The notes under the pieces are model-generated. The model searched no databases and was not told where the DNA came from. It worked only from the letters and a program-made list of their open reading frames with translations. 36,476 nt of DNA from Prevotellaceae bacterium. GTDB taxonomy: Bacteria; Bacteroidota; Bacteroidia; Bacteroidales; UBA932. How positions within the stretch are numbered: the first letter of the stretch is position 1; the number at the start of each line of letters is the position of its first letter. Location: the NCBI GenBank assembly GCA_031266935.1, contig JAISAC010000146.1:1-36476 (forward strand), written 5' to 3'. Shown here in pieces: positions 8,602 through 15,520 of the stretch. Position numbers and translations under genes: made by a program.

Positions 8602-9555
8602 TTAGCAGCTCATTTTAGCTTTCAGCTTCTCTACCATATCCTTAGTCATGCGCTCCAGGTCGTACTGAGGCTTCCAGCCCCATTCTTCGCGGGCGCAGGA
8701 ATCGTCTAAGCGGTTAGGCCACGAGTCGGCAATGCTTTGCTTTAGCGGGTCAACCTCGTAGAGCATCTTAAAGTCGGGATAGCGATTTTTGATGCTCCGG
8801 TAGAGCATTTCGGGGTCGAAGCTCATGGCGGTTACGTTGAACGAGTTGCGGTGAATCAGCTTGTCCGGATCAGCCTCCATAATGTTGATGGCGGCGTCCA
8901 GCGCGTCCGGCATGTACATCATATCCATAAAAGTGCCGGCCTTGAGCGGGCAGGTAAACGGCTCTCCCTGCACGGCCTTGTAGTAAATCTCAACGGCGTA
9001 ATCGGTAGTTCCGCCGCCGGGCATCGTTACGTTGGAGATGATGCCGGGAAAGCGCACGGAGCGGGCGTCCACCTTCCAGCGGGTAAAGTAGTAGTCGCTC
9101 ACCAGCTCACCCAGCACTTTCGTTATTCCGTAAATCGTGTTGGGGCGCTGGACGGTGTCCTGCGGCGTGCCATCCTTTGGCGTGTTCGGCCCAAAAGCGC
9201 CGATGGAGCTTGGGGTGAAAACCGCGCAGCCATACTCTTTAGCCACGTCGAGGCAGTTCATCAGGCTTCCTATGCCCACATCCCAGCCCAGCTTGGGGTG
9301 CTTTTCGGCGGTGGCCGACAGGATAGCTACTAAGTTGTAAATGGTATCTATCTTATACTTCTTGACGGCCGCCGCAATCTGCTCAATGTGCAGGGCGTTG
9401 ATTTCAACCACAGGTCCGGCCTCAAAGAAGCCTTCGGGGTAAGGCGGCGTGTAGAAGCCGCACACAACGTTATCTGTTCCGTACAGCGCGCGCAGGCGGA
9501 CGCTCAGCTCCGACCCTATTTGCCCTGTACTTCCAACTATCAGTATTTTTTTCAT
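8602..9555 (-). CDS. tdh: L-threonine 3-dehydrogenase, SDR/epimerase type
   Basis: A 317-residue NAD-dependent dehydrogenase oxidising L-threonine to 2-amino-3-ketobutyrate. The N-terminal Rossmann motif is GSTGQIGSE (G-x-x-G-x-x-G). The catalytic pattern includes TPSSIGAFGP (Ser) and IYGITK (the Tyr-x-x-x-Lys of short-chain dehydrogenases), followed by RFPGIIS and GGGTTDYAVEIYYKA, all characteristic of the epimerase-like threonine dehydrogenases rather than the zinc-dependent E. coli enzyme. It lies 18 bp downstream of kbl on the same strand, whose product uses the ketobutyrate, so substrate channelling from one mRNA is likely. Length and motifs are normal for the family. Confidence 0.9.
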   Translation of the reverse strand: MKKILIVGSTGQIGSELSVRLRALYGTDNVVCGFYTPPYPEGFFEAGPVVEINALHIEQIAAAVKKYKIDTIYNLVAILSATAEKHPKLGWDVGIGSLMNCLDVAKEYGCAVFTPSSIGAFGPNTPKDGTPQDTVQRPNTIYGITKVLGELVSDYYFTRWKVDARSVRFPGIISNVTMPGGGTTDYAVEIYYKAVQGEPFTCPLKAGTFMDMMYMPDALDAAINIMEADPDKLIHRNSFNVTAMSFDPEMLYRSIKNRYPDFKMLYEVDPLKQSIADSWPNRLDDSCAREEWGWKPQYDLERMTKDMVEKLKAKMSC

Positions 9556-9573
9556 TTTTCATCAATTTTATAG

Positions 9574-10773
9574 CTATTTTTTCAGGATGCCCAGCTCGCT
9601 TCCTACCTTGGCAAAGGCTTGAATACACTTATCCAGCTGCTCCCGCTCGTGGGCGGCGGAAATTTGCAGCCGTATGCGGGCTTGCCCCTTGGGAACGACA
9701 GGGTAGTAAAATCCCGTTACGTAAATCCCTTCCTCCAGCAGCTTGGCAGCCATGTCCTGCGACAGCTTTGCGTCGTACAGCATGACCGCGCAAATGGCCG
9801 ACTGGGTAGGCTTTATATCGAAGCCCGCCTGCTGCATTTTTCCGACAAAATAGGCCGTATTTTCGTGCAGCTTATCCTGTAGCACGTTGGAGGTTTCTAA
9901 GTAGCCAAACGTGTAAATTCCGGCGCCCACAACGGCGGGCGGCAGGGAGTTGGAGAACAGGTAGGGGCGCGAGCGCTGCCGAAGCATGGCGACGATTTCC
10001 TTTTTGCCGGTGGTGAAGCCCCCTATTGCCCCTCCAAAAGCTTTTCCCAGCGTTCCGGTTATGATTTCGACCTCACCCCGAAGGTTGAACTGCTCCGTAG
10101 TACCCCGTCCGGTTTTTCCGACGACTCCCGCCGAGTGCGATTCGTCAACCATAACCATAGCGCCGTACTTTTGGGCAAGCGCATGAATTTTGTCTAACGG
10201 GGCAACGTTGCCGTCCATGGAGAACACGCCGTCCGTAACAACTAAGCGAAAGCGCTGCGCCTGCGCGGCCTGCAGCTGCCTCTCCAAGTCCTGCATGTCG
10301 GCGTTGGCGTAGCGGTAGCGCACAGCCTTGCAGAGGCGCACCCCGTCGATGATAGAGGCATGGTTGAGCGCGTCCGAGATAATGGCGTCACTCTCGTCCA
10401 GCAGCGGCTCAAATACTCCTCCGTTGGCGTCGAAGCAGGCGGCGTACAGGATGGTATCCTCCGTGCCGAAAAAGCGGGCAATGGTTTCCTCGAGCTGCTT
10501 GTGCAAATCTTGGGTGCCGCAGATAAACCGCACCGACGACATGCCGTACCCGTGGCTTGCCATTGCCTTGCCGGCGGCATCCGTCAGCGCTTTGCTGTCG
10601 GACAAACCGAGGTAGTTGTTGGCGCAAAAGTTGAGCACCTGCTGCCCCGATTGCAGCGTTATGGCAACCGACTGAGGCGAAGCGATAATTCTTTCGCTCT
10701 TATACAATCCCGCAGACTGTATAGATTCCAACTCTTTGGCGAGATGCTCTTGAAATGTTTGGTATGCTTGCAT
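9574..10773 (-). CDS. kbl: 2-amino-3-ketobutyrate CoA ligase (glycine C-acetyltransferase)
   Basis: A 399-residue PLP enzyme that splits 2-amino-3-ketobutyrate with CoA into glycine and acetyl-CoA. It belongs to the alpha-oxoamine synthase family: NFCANNYLGLSD near the N-terminus, GMSSVRFICGTQDLHKQLE, VMVDESHSAGVVGKTGRGT with the PLP-interacting Asp-Glu-Ser-His, and the Schiff-base lysine in TLGKAFGGAIGG near residue 245. It is the first gene of a two-gene operon with the SDR-type threonine dehydrogenase. A TAnnTTTG box 20 nt upstream of the ATG gives a very short leader. Full length, nothing abnormal. Confidence 0.95.
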   Translation of the reverse strand: MQAYQTFQEHLAKELESIQSAGLYKSERIIASPQSVAITLQSGQQVLNFCANNYLGLSDSKALTDAAGKAMASHGYGMSSVRFICGTQDLHKQLEETIARFFGTEDTILYAACFDANGGVFEPLLDESDAIISDALNHASIIDGVRLCKAVRYRYANADMQDLERQLQAAQAQRFRLVVTDGVFSMDGNVAPLDKIHALAQKYGAMVMVDESHSAGVVGKTGRGTTEQFNLRGEVEIITGTLGKAFGGAIGGFTTGKKEIVAMLRQRSRPYLFSNSLPPAVVGAGIYTFGYLETSNVLQDKLHENTAYFVGKMQQAGFDIKPTQSAICAVMLYDAKLSQDMAAKLLEEGIYVTGFYYPVVPKGQARIRLQISAAHEREQLDKCIQAFAKVGSELGILKK

Positions 10774-10793
10774 AAAAATTTACTTTTTTTGCC

Positions 10794-10801
10794 CAAAGGT
10801 A
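10794..10801 (-). promoter_or_regulatory. -7 promoter element of kbl-tdh operon
   Basis: Minus-strand TACCTTTG is an exact match to TAnnTTTG, 20 nt before the kbl ATG at 10773, predicting a leader of roughly 14 nt. Confidence 0.55.
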
Positions 10802-10840
10802 CGCCAAAAATTAATGCTACACAAGTTGCAGGGTTTTGTG

Positions 10841-11036
10841 GGGTGCATTTCAAATTGTCGCTTTAAATAATCCCGTAGGGATTATTCGCTCGGTAGAAAA
10901 CACGAAATGGTGTTCCTCTTTGGCATCCCGGAGGGATGCATCCCTCCGGGATGCCGGCAACCACCGAAACATTGCCTTTTCTACCGAGCGATTCATTCCT
11001 ACGGAATGAGCAAAAGCGACAATTTGAAATGCACCC
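10841..11036. mobile_element. Nested-palindrome MITE-like element, copy 1
   Basis: A 196-bp non-coding element bounded by perfect 24-bp inverted repeats (10841-10864 and 11013-11036). Inside are 14-bp inverted repeats CGCTCGGTAGAAAA (10877-10890) and its complement (10977-10990), a hairpin around 10866-10876, a perfect 34-bp palindrome at 10922-10955 and a CATTCC/GGAATG hairpin near 10994-11008. GGTTTTG occurs next to both ends (10832-10838 and 11037-11043), a possible target duplication, although the left copy is offset by two bases. No transposase is encoded; short reading frames through it are products of the palindromes. A diverged copy lies at 14566-14735. It fills most of the kbl-panB gap. 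Confidence 0.75.
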
Positions 11037-11058
11037 GGTTTTGGGCGCTGCACAGAAC

Positions 11059-11089
11059 TTGTGAATCTCAAATTTTTCATGTAAGTTTG
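11059..11089 (+). promoter_or_regulatory. panB promoter (-33 TTG, -7 TAAGTTTG)
   Basis: TTG at 11059-11061 and TAAGTTTG at 11082-11089 are separated by 20 nt, fitting the Bacteroidetes sigma-factor pattern. The stretch 11068-11084 is identical to 15388-15404, which forms the promoter of the 15521 gene. Confidence 0.65.
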
Positions 11090-11101
11090 CCGGCTCGTTT
11101 A

Positions 11102-11120
11102 AGCTGCAAAATTTGCAGCT
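11102..11120 (+). promoter_or_regulatory. Palindrome in panB leader
   Basis: AGCTGCAAA and TTTGCAGCT are perfect 9-bp arms around a single A, lying 13 nt after the -7 box and so at the 5' end of the panB transcript. It could be an operator or a 5' stabilising hairpin; the sequence does not decide. Confidence 0.45.
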
Positions 11121-11172
11121 GCCACGAGCAGCATTTTTGCTTCGTAAATTTTAATTCGTAATCATACAGACT

Positions 11173-11988
11173 ATGTCCGTAAAAGGAGCTGAACAAATTA
11201 TAACAACGCAGCGGCTAATTGACAAAAAACAGCGTGGCGAAAAAATCACCATGCTCACTTCTTACGACTACACCATGGCCCGTATTCTCGACTCTGTGGG
11301 CATCGACGTTATCTTAGTCGGAGATTCGGCCGCCAACGTAATGGCGGGGCACGAAACCACGCTACCCATTACGCTCGACCAAATGATATACCATGCGCAA
11401 TCGGTTATGCGCGCCGTGAAGCGCGCGCTGGTGGTGGTTGACTTGCCCTTTGGCTCGTACCAGGGGAACTCTAAGGAGGCGCTTAGCTCTGCCATCCGCA
11501 TAATGAAGGAAAGCGGCGCCGACGCCGTGAAGCTCGAGGGCGGCGAAGAGATAGAAGAATCCGTCAAGCGCATCCTCTGCGCAGGTATCCCCATCATGGG
11601 GCATTTGGGGCTTACGCCGCAATCCATCAACAAATTCGGCACGTACGCCGTCCGCGCACGGGAGGCCGAGGAAGCCGAAAAGCTGGCGCGCGACGCACAC
11701 CTGCTGGAGGAGCTCGGATGCTTTGCCATTGTGCTCGAAAAAATTCCGGCAGCGCTGGGAAAGAAAGTCGCCGGCGAGCTCAAAATACCGATGATAGGCA
11801 TCGGCGCCGGCGGCGGAGTGGACGGACAGGTGCTCGTAGCGCACGACATGCTGGGGTTGCAGCAAGAATTTTCGCCGCGCTTCCTCCGCCGCTACCACAA
11901 CCTGTACGCCGAAATGAAAACAGCCTTTGCCAACTACGTGAGCGACGTGCGGTCAGGAAACTTCCCCAACGAAAAAGAGCAGTACTAA
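11173..11988 (+). CDS. panB: 3-methyl-2-oxobutanoate hydroxymethyltransferase
   Basis: A 271-residue cytoplasmic enzyme catalysing the first committed step of pantothenate synthesis: transfer of a hydroxymethyl group from methylene-tetrahydrofolate to ketoisovalerate. Family motifs are present in order: [26 protein letters not shown] (metal-binding Asp in VGDS), [11 protein letters not shown] (second metal ligand Asp), [28 protein letters not shown] with the catalytic Glu, and IPMIGIGAG. Length is normal. It is the first gene of a probable pair with the pseudouridine synthase 55 bp downstream, has a clear promoter at 11059-11089, and is preceded by a leader of about 80 nt. panC and panD are not in the window. 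Confidence 0.95.
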   Translation: MSVKGAEQIITTQRLIDKKQRGEKITMLTSYDYTMARILDSVGIDVILVGDSAANVMAGHETTLPITLDQMIYHAQSVMRAVKRALVVVDLPFGSYQGNSKEALSSAIRIMKESGADAVKLEGGEEIEESVKRILCAGIPIMGHLGLTPQSINKFGTYAVRAREAEEAEKLARDAHLLEELGCFAIVLEKIPAALGKKVAGELKIPMIGIGAGGGVDGQVLVAHDMLGLQQEFSPRFLRRYHNLYAEMKTAFANYVSDVRSGNFPNEKEQY

Positions 11989-11997
11989 AAAACACAC

Positions 11998-12012
11998 CAG
12001 CAGCAGCAGCAG
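11998..12012. repeat. (CAG)5 triplet repeat
   Basis: Five CAG units lie between the panB stop and the pseudouridine synthase start, about 30 nt before the ATG at 12044. A minor short tandem repeat. Confidence 0.8.
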
Positions 12013-12043
12013 CTCGCAAAGCGCCCTTGAATTTTTGAACGCT

Positions 12044-12727
12044 ATGGCATCCCTGAACATTCTATACGAAGACAACCACATTATCGCCGTCAACAAGGCC
12101 GGCGGCGAGCTGGTACAGGCCGACAGGGAGTGCCGCAGCTCGCTGGAGGAGGATGTAAAATCATTTATCAAGGTAAGGGACAAAAAGCCACTCCTCGTTT
12201 TTATCGGCGTGGTGCACCGCTTGGACAGACCCGTGAGCGGCGTTGTTATCTTTGCCAAAACCAGCAAAGCTCTTTCCCGCCTCAACGAAATGTTCCGGCT
12301 GGGGAAAGTGAGCAAAACCTACCACGCCGTTGTAAAAAAACGCCCGCCGCAGGACGAAGATTTGCTTACGCACTACCTTATCCGCAACGAGCAGCAAAAC
12401 AAATCGTACGCGCACAGCGAGCCTAAGCCCAACGCCAAGGAGTCGCGCCTGCGCTACCGCGTTATTGCCGCAAGCAAGAGTTTTTTTTTGGTAGAGGTAG
12501 CGCTGCTCACCGGACGGCACCACCAAATACGCTGCCAGCTAAGCAAGATAGGGTGCCCCATCAAGGGAGACCTGAAGTACGGCTACGCCCGCTCCAACCC
12601 CAACGGCGGCATATCGCTGCATGCCCGCAGCATCAGCTTTATTCATCCGGTAAGCAAGGCGGAAATCAAAATCGTAGCCCCCTACCCCAGCGGCGACGTT
12701 TGGGAAAATCTGGACACCGAGCTATAG
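12044..12727 (+). CDS. RluA-family RNA pseudouridine synthase
   Basis: A 227-residue enzyme isomerising uridine to pseudouridine in RNA. ATG 12044 (MASLNILYEDN) is preferred over an in-frame TTG at 12035. The catalytic motif is GVVHRLDRPVSGVVIFAKT, with the active Asp in HRLDR. The downstream family motifs LLTGRHHQIRCQLSKIGCPIKGDLKYG are intact. No S4 domain precedes the catalytic domain, so this is a short RluA-like form; which rRNA or tRNA position it modifies cannot be told. It follows panB closely and may share its transcript. Confidence 0.88.
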   Translation: MASLNILYEDNHIIAVNKAGGELVQADRECRSSLEEDVKSFIKVRDKKPLLVFIGVVHRLDRPVSGVVIFAKTSKALSRLNEMFRLGKVSKTYHAVVKKRPPQDEDLLTHYLIRNEQQNKSYAHSEPKPNAKESRLRYRVIAASKSFFLVEVALLTGRHHQIRCQLSKIGCPIKGDLKYGYARSNPNGGISLHARSISFIHPVSKAEIKIVAPYPSGDVWENLDTEL

Positions 12728-12754
12728 TCCACGAATTACACGAATTACACAAAA

Positions 12755-12789
12755 TTCTATTGTTCTATTGTTCTATTGTTCTATTGTTC
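12755..12789. repeat. 8-bp tandem repeat TTCTATTG across GH88 stop codon
   Basis: Four perfect TTCTATTG units plus TTC run from 12755 to 12789. They cover the stop codon (12765-12767) and the last codons of the minus-strand GH88 gene, encoding its ending NNRTIEQ. As eight is not a multiple of three, changes in unit number would alter the C-terminal residues. Confidence 0.9.
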
Positions 12790-14102
12790 AAAAAATTGCG
12801 GTAGCGTAGCAGCGCCTCCAGAAAGTAGTAATCGGCGTACACCAGCGGGACGTCTATTTCGCTTCCGTGAGGAATGCTGCCCACGCAACGCTTCAAAATA
12901 AAGTTGGCGTTTTCGCCCGGGTTAGCCCTGTACTTGTCCGAAGCCAGGCTGTGCAGCATTGCTATGGCCGATGCGAGGCAGGTTTCGCTTCCGGTGTACC
13001 GGTACAGCTCAAAGAGCGCCGAGGTAACGATAGCGCCTGCCGAAGCGTCGCGGTAGTGCGCAATGGGAAATTCGTCCGGCGGCACGGGGAAGGCGCTTGT
13101 CCTGTCGGGCCAAGCAGGCGTATAGCCCTCCTGCTGCGCGTTGAAATCCCAGTAGGGTATTTTATCTTCGGGAAGGTTGGGGTGGTTCAGGAAGAAATCA
13201 GCCATTTTTTGGGCAACCTCCAGGTATCTTTTATCCTTCGTTTCGCGGTACATCATGGTGAACCCGTAGATGCCCCACGCCTGACCGCGCGACCACGTAG
13301 AGTTGTCGCTCCAGCCCTGCGCCGTAGTTTTACTCTCCACCTCTCCCGTTTGCGGGTCGTAGCTCACCACGTGGTAAACGCTGTAGTCGGGGCGCAGCTG
13401 ATTTTTTATCGTCGTGTTGGCGTGGGTAACGGCAATGCGCTCAAATCTTTTGGCCTCGGCGGTATCGCTTGCCGTTTTTGCCGCCCACATCAGCATCTCG
13501 AGGTTCATCATGTTGTCTATGATGACCGGAAAGTTCCGCATGTCGCCGCTCCACGACTTGCCCGCTCCCCACGACTGGATGCAGCGCGTTACCTCGCTAT
13601 AGCGGGTGCACAGCGAGCCGGCTCCCTGAAGCAGAATATCCCTGTAGGCCGCCGTTTCGTCCGGCGCCAGGCGGTAGCCGTTCCCAAAGCTGCAGTACAT
13701 CATAAAGCCCAAGTCGTGGGTGCCGGTGTAGGTTTTGAGCGGCTCAAGCGAGGCTGTCCACGCTTCGGCCTTGGCTTTGAACAAATCGTCGTGGCTTAGC
13801 TCGTACAGGTACCAGAGGTTTCCCGCAAAAAAACCGCTTGTCCAGTCGTGCATGTTGGTGGAGGCCAGCGCTCCGCTCTTGTAGGAGCTGCGGGGGTAGC
13901 TCTTCCCGGCCAGGTCTGCGTCGACCGCCTGTAGCATTTTTTTTGCTTGCGCCACGGCAAACTCAACGTTGCTCTCAACAAAGCTACGCTCTTTTCCCCA
14001 ATCCGGCGAAGCGCCGCGCGGCTGCGACTGCAACCGGTGAAGAGGAGCGGCAACAGCTGCCGCTAAACAAACTATCCGAATAAATTTCACGGTGGACGTC
14101 AT
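12765..14102 (-). CDS. GH88 unsaturated glucuronyl hydrolase, exported
   Basis: A 445-residue enzyme that removes 4,5-unsaturated uronic acid from oligosaccharides released by polysaccharide lyases. ATG 14102 is chosen over longer options because AAGGAAG stands about 8 nt upstream and the protein then begins with a signal peptide (MTSTVKFIRIVCLAAAVAAP). GH88 motifs are present: NMHDWTSGFFAGNLWYLYE (first catalytic Asp), THDLGFMMYCSFGNGY (second catalytic Asp), GWSDNSTWSRGQAWGIYGF and HYRDASAGAIVTSALFEL. Substrates of the family are chondroitin, hyaluronan, heparin or ulvan disaccharides; the exact one is unknown. It likely works in the periplasm downstream of lyases. The C-terminus is encoded by a tandem repeat. 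Confidence 0.92.
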   Translation of the reverse strand: MTSTVKFIRIVCLAAAVAAPLHRLQSQPRGASPDWGKERSFVESNVEFAVAQAKKMLQAVDADLAGKSYPRSSYKSGALASTNMHDWTSGFFAGNLWYLYELSHDDLFKAKAEAWTASLEPLKTYTGTHDLGFMMYCSFGNGYRLAPDETAAYRDILLQGAGSLCTRYSEVTRCIQSWGAGKSWSGDMRNFPVIIDNMMNLEMLMWAAKTASDTAEAKRFERIAVTHANTTIKNQLRPDYSVYHVVSYDPQTGEVESKTTAQGWSDNSTWSRGQAWGIYGFTMMYRETKDKRYLEVAQKMADFFLNHPNLPEDKIPYWDFNAQQEGYTPAWPDRTSAFPVPPDEFPIAHYRDASAGAIVTSALFELYRYTGSETCLASAIAMLHSLASDKYRANPGENANFILKRCVGSIPHGSEIDVPLVYADYYFLEALLRYRNFLNNRTIEQ

Positions 14103-14237
14103 AATTTTACTTCCTTTTTTTTTAATTACAGATTTATTTACAGCAATAAAACCTAAGCCGCTGCATACTCCGGCTACCTGCTTTTGGGCAGCAGCTTTTT
14201 TTACGCGCACAAAATTAAGAAAAAATATTTTTTTCGG

Positions 14238-14245
14238 TATCTTTG
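14238..14245 (+). promoter_or_regulatory. -7 promoter element of small membrane protein gene
   Basis: TATCTTTG matches TAnnTTTG exactly and lies 60 nt before the ATG at 14306. No clear TTG was seen at the -33 position. Confidence 0.5.
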
Positions 14246-14305
14246 CAGCCTGTTTTTTTCATCCTGATTTGTCTTCAATAAGTAGAACGTAATTTTAAAA
14301 ATAGT

Positions 14306-14518
14306 ATGGAAACATTCATTGTGAATCTTTTGAAGTTCATAGTTTGGGCGCTTTTGGTATCGGCAGTCGTAGCCTTGGCGGGCGTTGCCGTCATGCTGCT
14401 GTGGAATGAGCTTGTGCCGGATATTTTGGGGCTTACAACCCTTAACTTTTCGCAGGCGGTAGGGCTATTCGTTCTCTCGCGGCTTTTGTTTGGCGGCCTC
14501 CTGCGCAGGCGTCCCTGA
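14306..14518 (+). CDS. Small two-segment membrane protein
   Basis: A 70-residue protein with a long hydrophobic segment at residues 6-33 and a second at about 48-64, separated by ELVPDILGLTTLNFSQA and ending LRRRP. It resembles short conserved Bacteroidota membrane proteins with the pattern LLWNxLxPxIxGLxxLxFxQAxGLxxLSRLLFGG. Function unknown. It stands alone with its own promoter; downstream is the repeat cluster. Confidence 0.7.
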   Translation: METFIVNLLKFIVWALLVSAVVALAGVAVMLLWNELVPDILGLTTLNFSQAVGLFVLSRLLFGGLLRRRP

Positions 14519-14565
14519 CTTCGACATTTCCTGCTAAGGAATAAAAAATAAATAATATATAAATG

Positions 14566-14735
14566 TTTCATGTCGTCTTTGCATCCCAGCGGGATGCGTC
14601 GCCCGGTAGAAAAAATATGCCGTGACACCTCTTGCGCATCCCGTCAGGGATGCATCCCTAACAGGATGCGCGATAACTACATGCGATGCGTTGGCTACCG
14701 AGCGATGCAATCCTGACGGATTTAGGAATGACGAA
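14566..14735. mobile_element. Nested-palindrome MITE-like element, diverged copy 2
   Basis: Shares the architecture of the element at 10841: a GCATCCC/GGGATGC hairpin (14581-14597), CGGTAGAAAAA at 14604-14614, a central palindromic block bounded by GCGCATCC (14634-14641) and GGATGCGC (14664-14671), then CTACCGAGCGATGC from 14695 and a small ATCC/GGAT hairpin. The outer repeats are degenerate. Boundaries are approximate. Non-coding. Confidence 0.6.
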
Positions 14736-14838
14736 TAAACAAGATATAACAATTAATAAAGTTGTCGTCCCCCTCGGCTACGCTCGGGGCAGGCTCTGCG
14801 GGACTGCCCGGACAAGCGAGTATCCGTGCATCTCCGCT

Positions 14839-14995
14839 CCGTATGCTGAAGCATACGGTTAATAAAGTGTCGTCCCTGCGGGACTGCTCGTTGTAGATAC
14901 GTGGCGCGCCGCATCTCTACGCAGGTCTGCTGCAATCCGTATGCTGCAAACCCCGCAGGGGTGACACTTTATTAACCGTATGCTTCAGCATACGG
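14839..14995. repeat. 33-bp inverted repeat pair with internal hairpins
   Basis: Positions 14839-14871 and 14963-14995 are perfect inverted copies 33 bp long with 91 bp between them. Each contains an 8-bp hairpin (CCGTATGC-TGAA-GCATACGG) next to TTAATAAAGTGTC. Partial similarity continues inward (CCCTGCGGG versus CCCGCAGGG). A further partial copy, TTAATAAAGTTGTCGTCCC, is at 14755-14773. This looks like a palindromic non-autonomous element; no coding potential. Confidence 0.8.
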
Positions 14996-15018
14996 GGACA
15001 AGCAGGAGGCTCCCGCTA

Positions 15019-15204
15019 ATGCCCGTCGGAATTGGCGAGCAGCGCGGTATGGCCATTGGCAAGCAGCAGGAGCAAATAATTTATGCTTTGAGGTTGTCCC
15101 GAAAGGGCATGTCCGTTGCTGAGGTTGCAGAGCTGGTAGCGTTGCCCGTTGAGGACGTGGAGCGCATTCTCTCTGAATCTCCCGATAATTCGGCTGCGAA
15201 TTAG
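15019..15204 (+). pseudogene. C-terminal remnant of Rpn/PD-(D/E)XK transposase-like protein
   Basis: The readable 61 residues carry a G-x-x-x-G series (GIGEQRGMAIGKQQEQ) followed by GMSVAEVAELVALPVEDVERIL. This combination is typical of the extreme C-terminus of Rpn/PD-(D/E)XK-family transposase-like nucleases. The nuclease domain is missing: immediately upstream lies the 33-bp inverted-repeat element. I read it as a truncated leftover; expression as a small protein cannot be excluded. Confidence 0.5.
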
Positions 15205-15379
15205 GAACCGCACGAAGCAAGCTTGCGAGCATGTAAACGGGTGAGCATATTGCGGCAAGTAAATAATTTTGCCGTCCCGCTGCGTACGCAGCGGTGCGGT
15301 GCAGCGGTGCGGTCTTCGGCAAATTGCAGGACACCGGGACATCCACTGATAAGGTCAGGAGAAATTTCGTCCGGAATGC

Positions 15380-15409
15380 TTGGCTATTCAAATTTTTCAT
15401 GTAATTTTG
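15380..15409 (+). promoter_or_regulatory. Promoter of 15521 gene (-33 TTG, -7 TAATTTTG)
   Basis: TTG at 15380-15382 and TAATTTTG at 15402-15409 are 19 nt apart. TCAAATTTTTCATGTAA (15388-15404) is identical to the panB promoter segment at 11068-11084. The predicted leader is about 105 nt. Confidence 0.6.
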
Positions 15410-15520
15410 CGCTGCCGGAGGCACGTAAAAATTACGGTAGAAGCAGGTTAAAACCTGTCCGGACGGTAGCGGCAAATGCTAATGTAGAGTTGCATTAATA
15501 ACAAAATATGATGAAAGGTT

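Noticed and set aside
10850-11161. Short frames on both strands in the kbl-panB gap
   Set aside because: They translate the nested palindromic element; repeated DASLRDA-like peptides merely mirror the palindrome.
14534-14752. 72-residue minus-strand frame
   Set aside because: Entirely within the second palindromic element, no start signal.
14519-15520. tRNA or rRNA genes in the long gene-poor stretch
   Set aside because: No T-loop GTTCRANNC pattern with pairing acceptor arms; hairpins belong to repeat elements.
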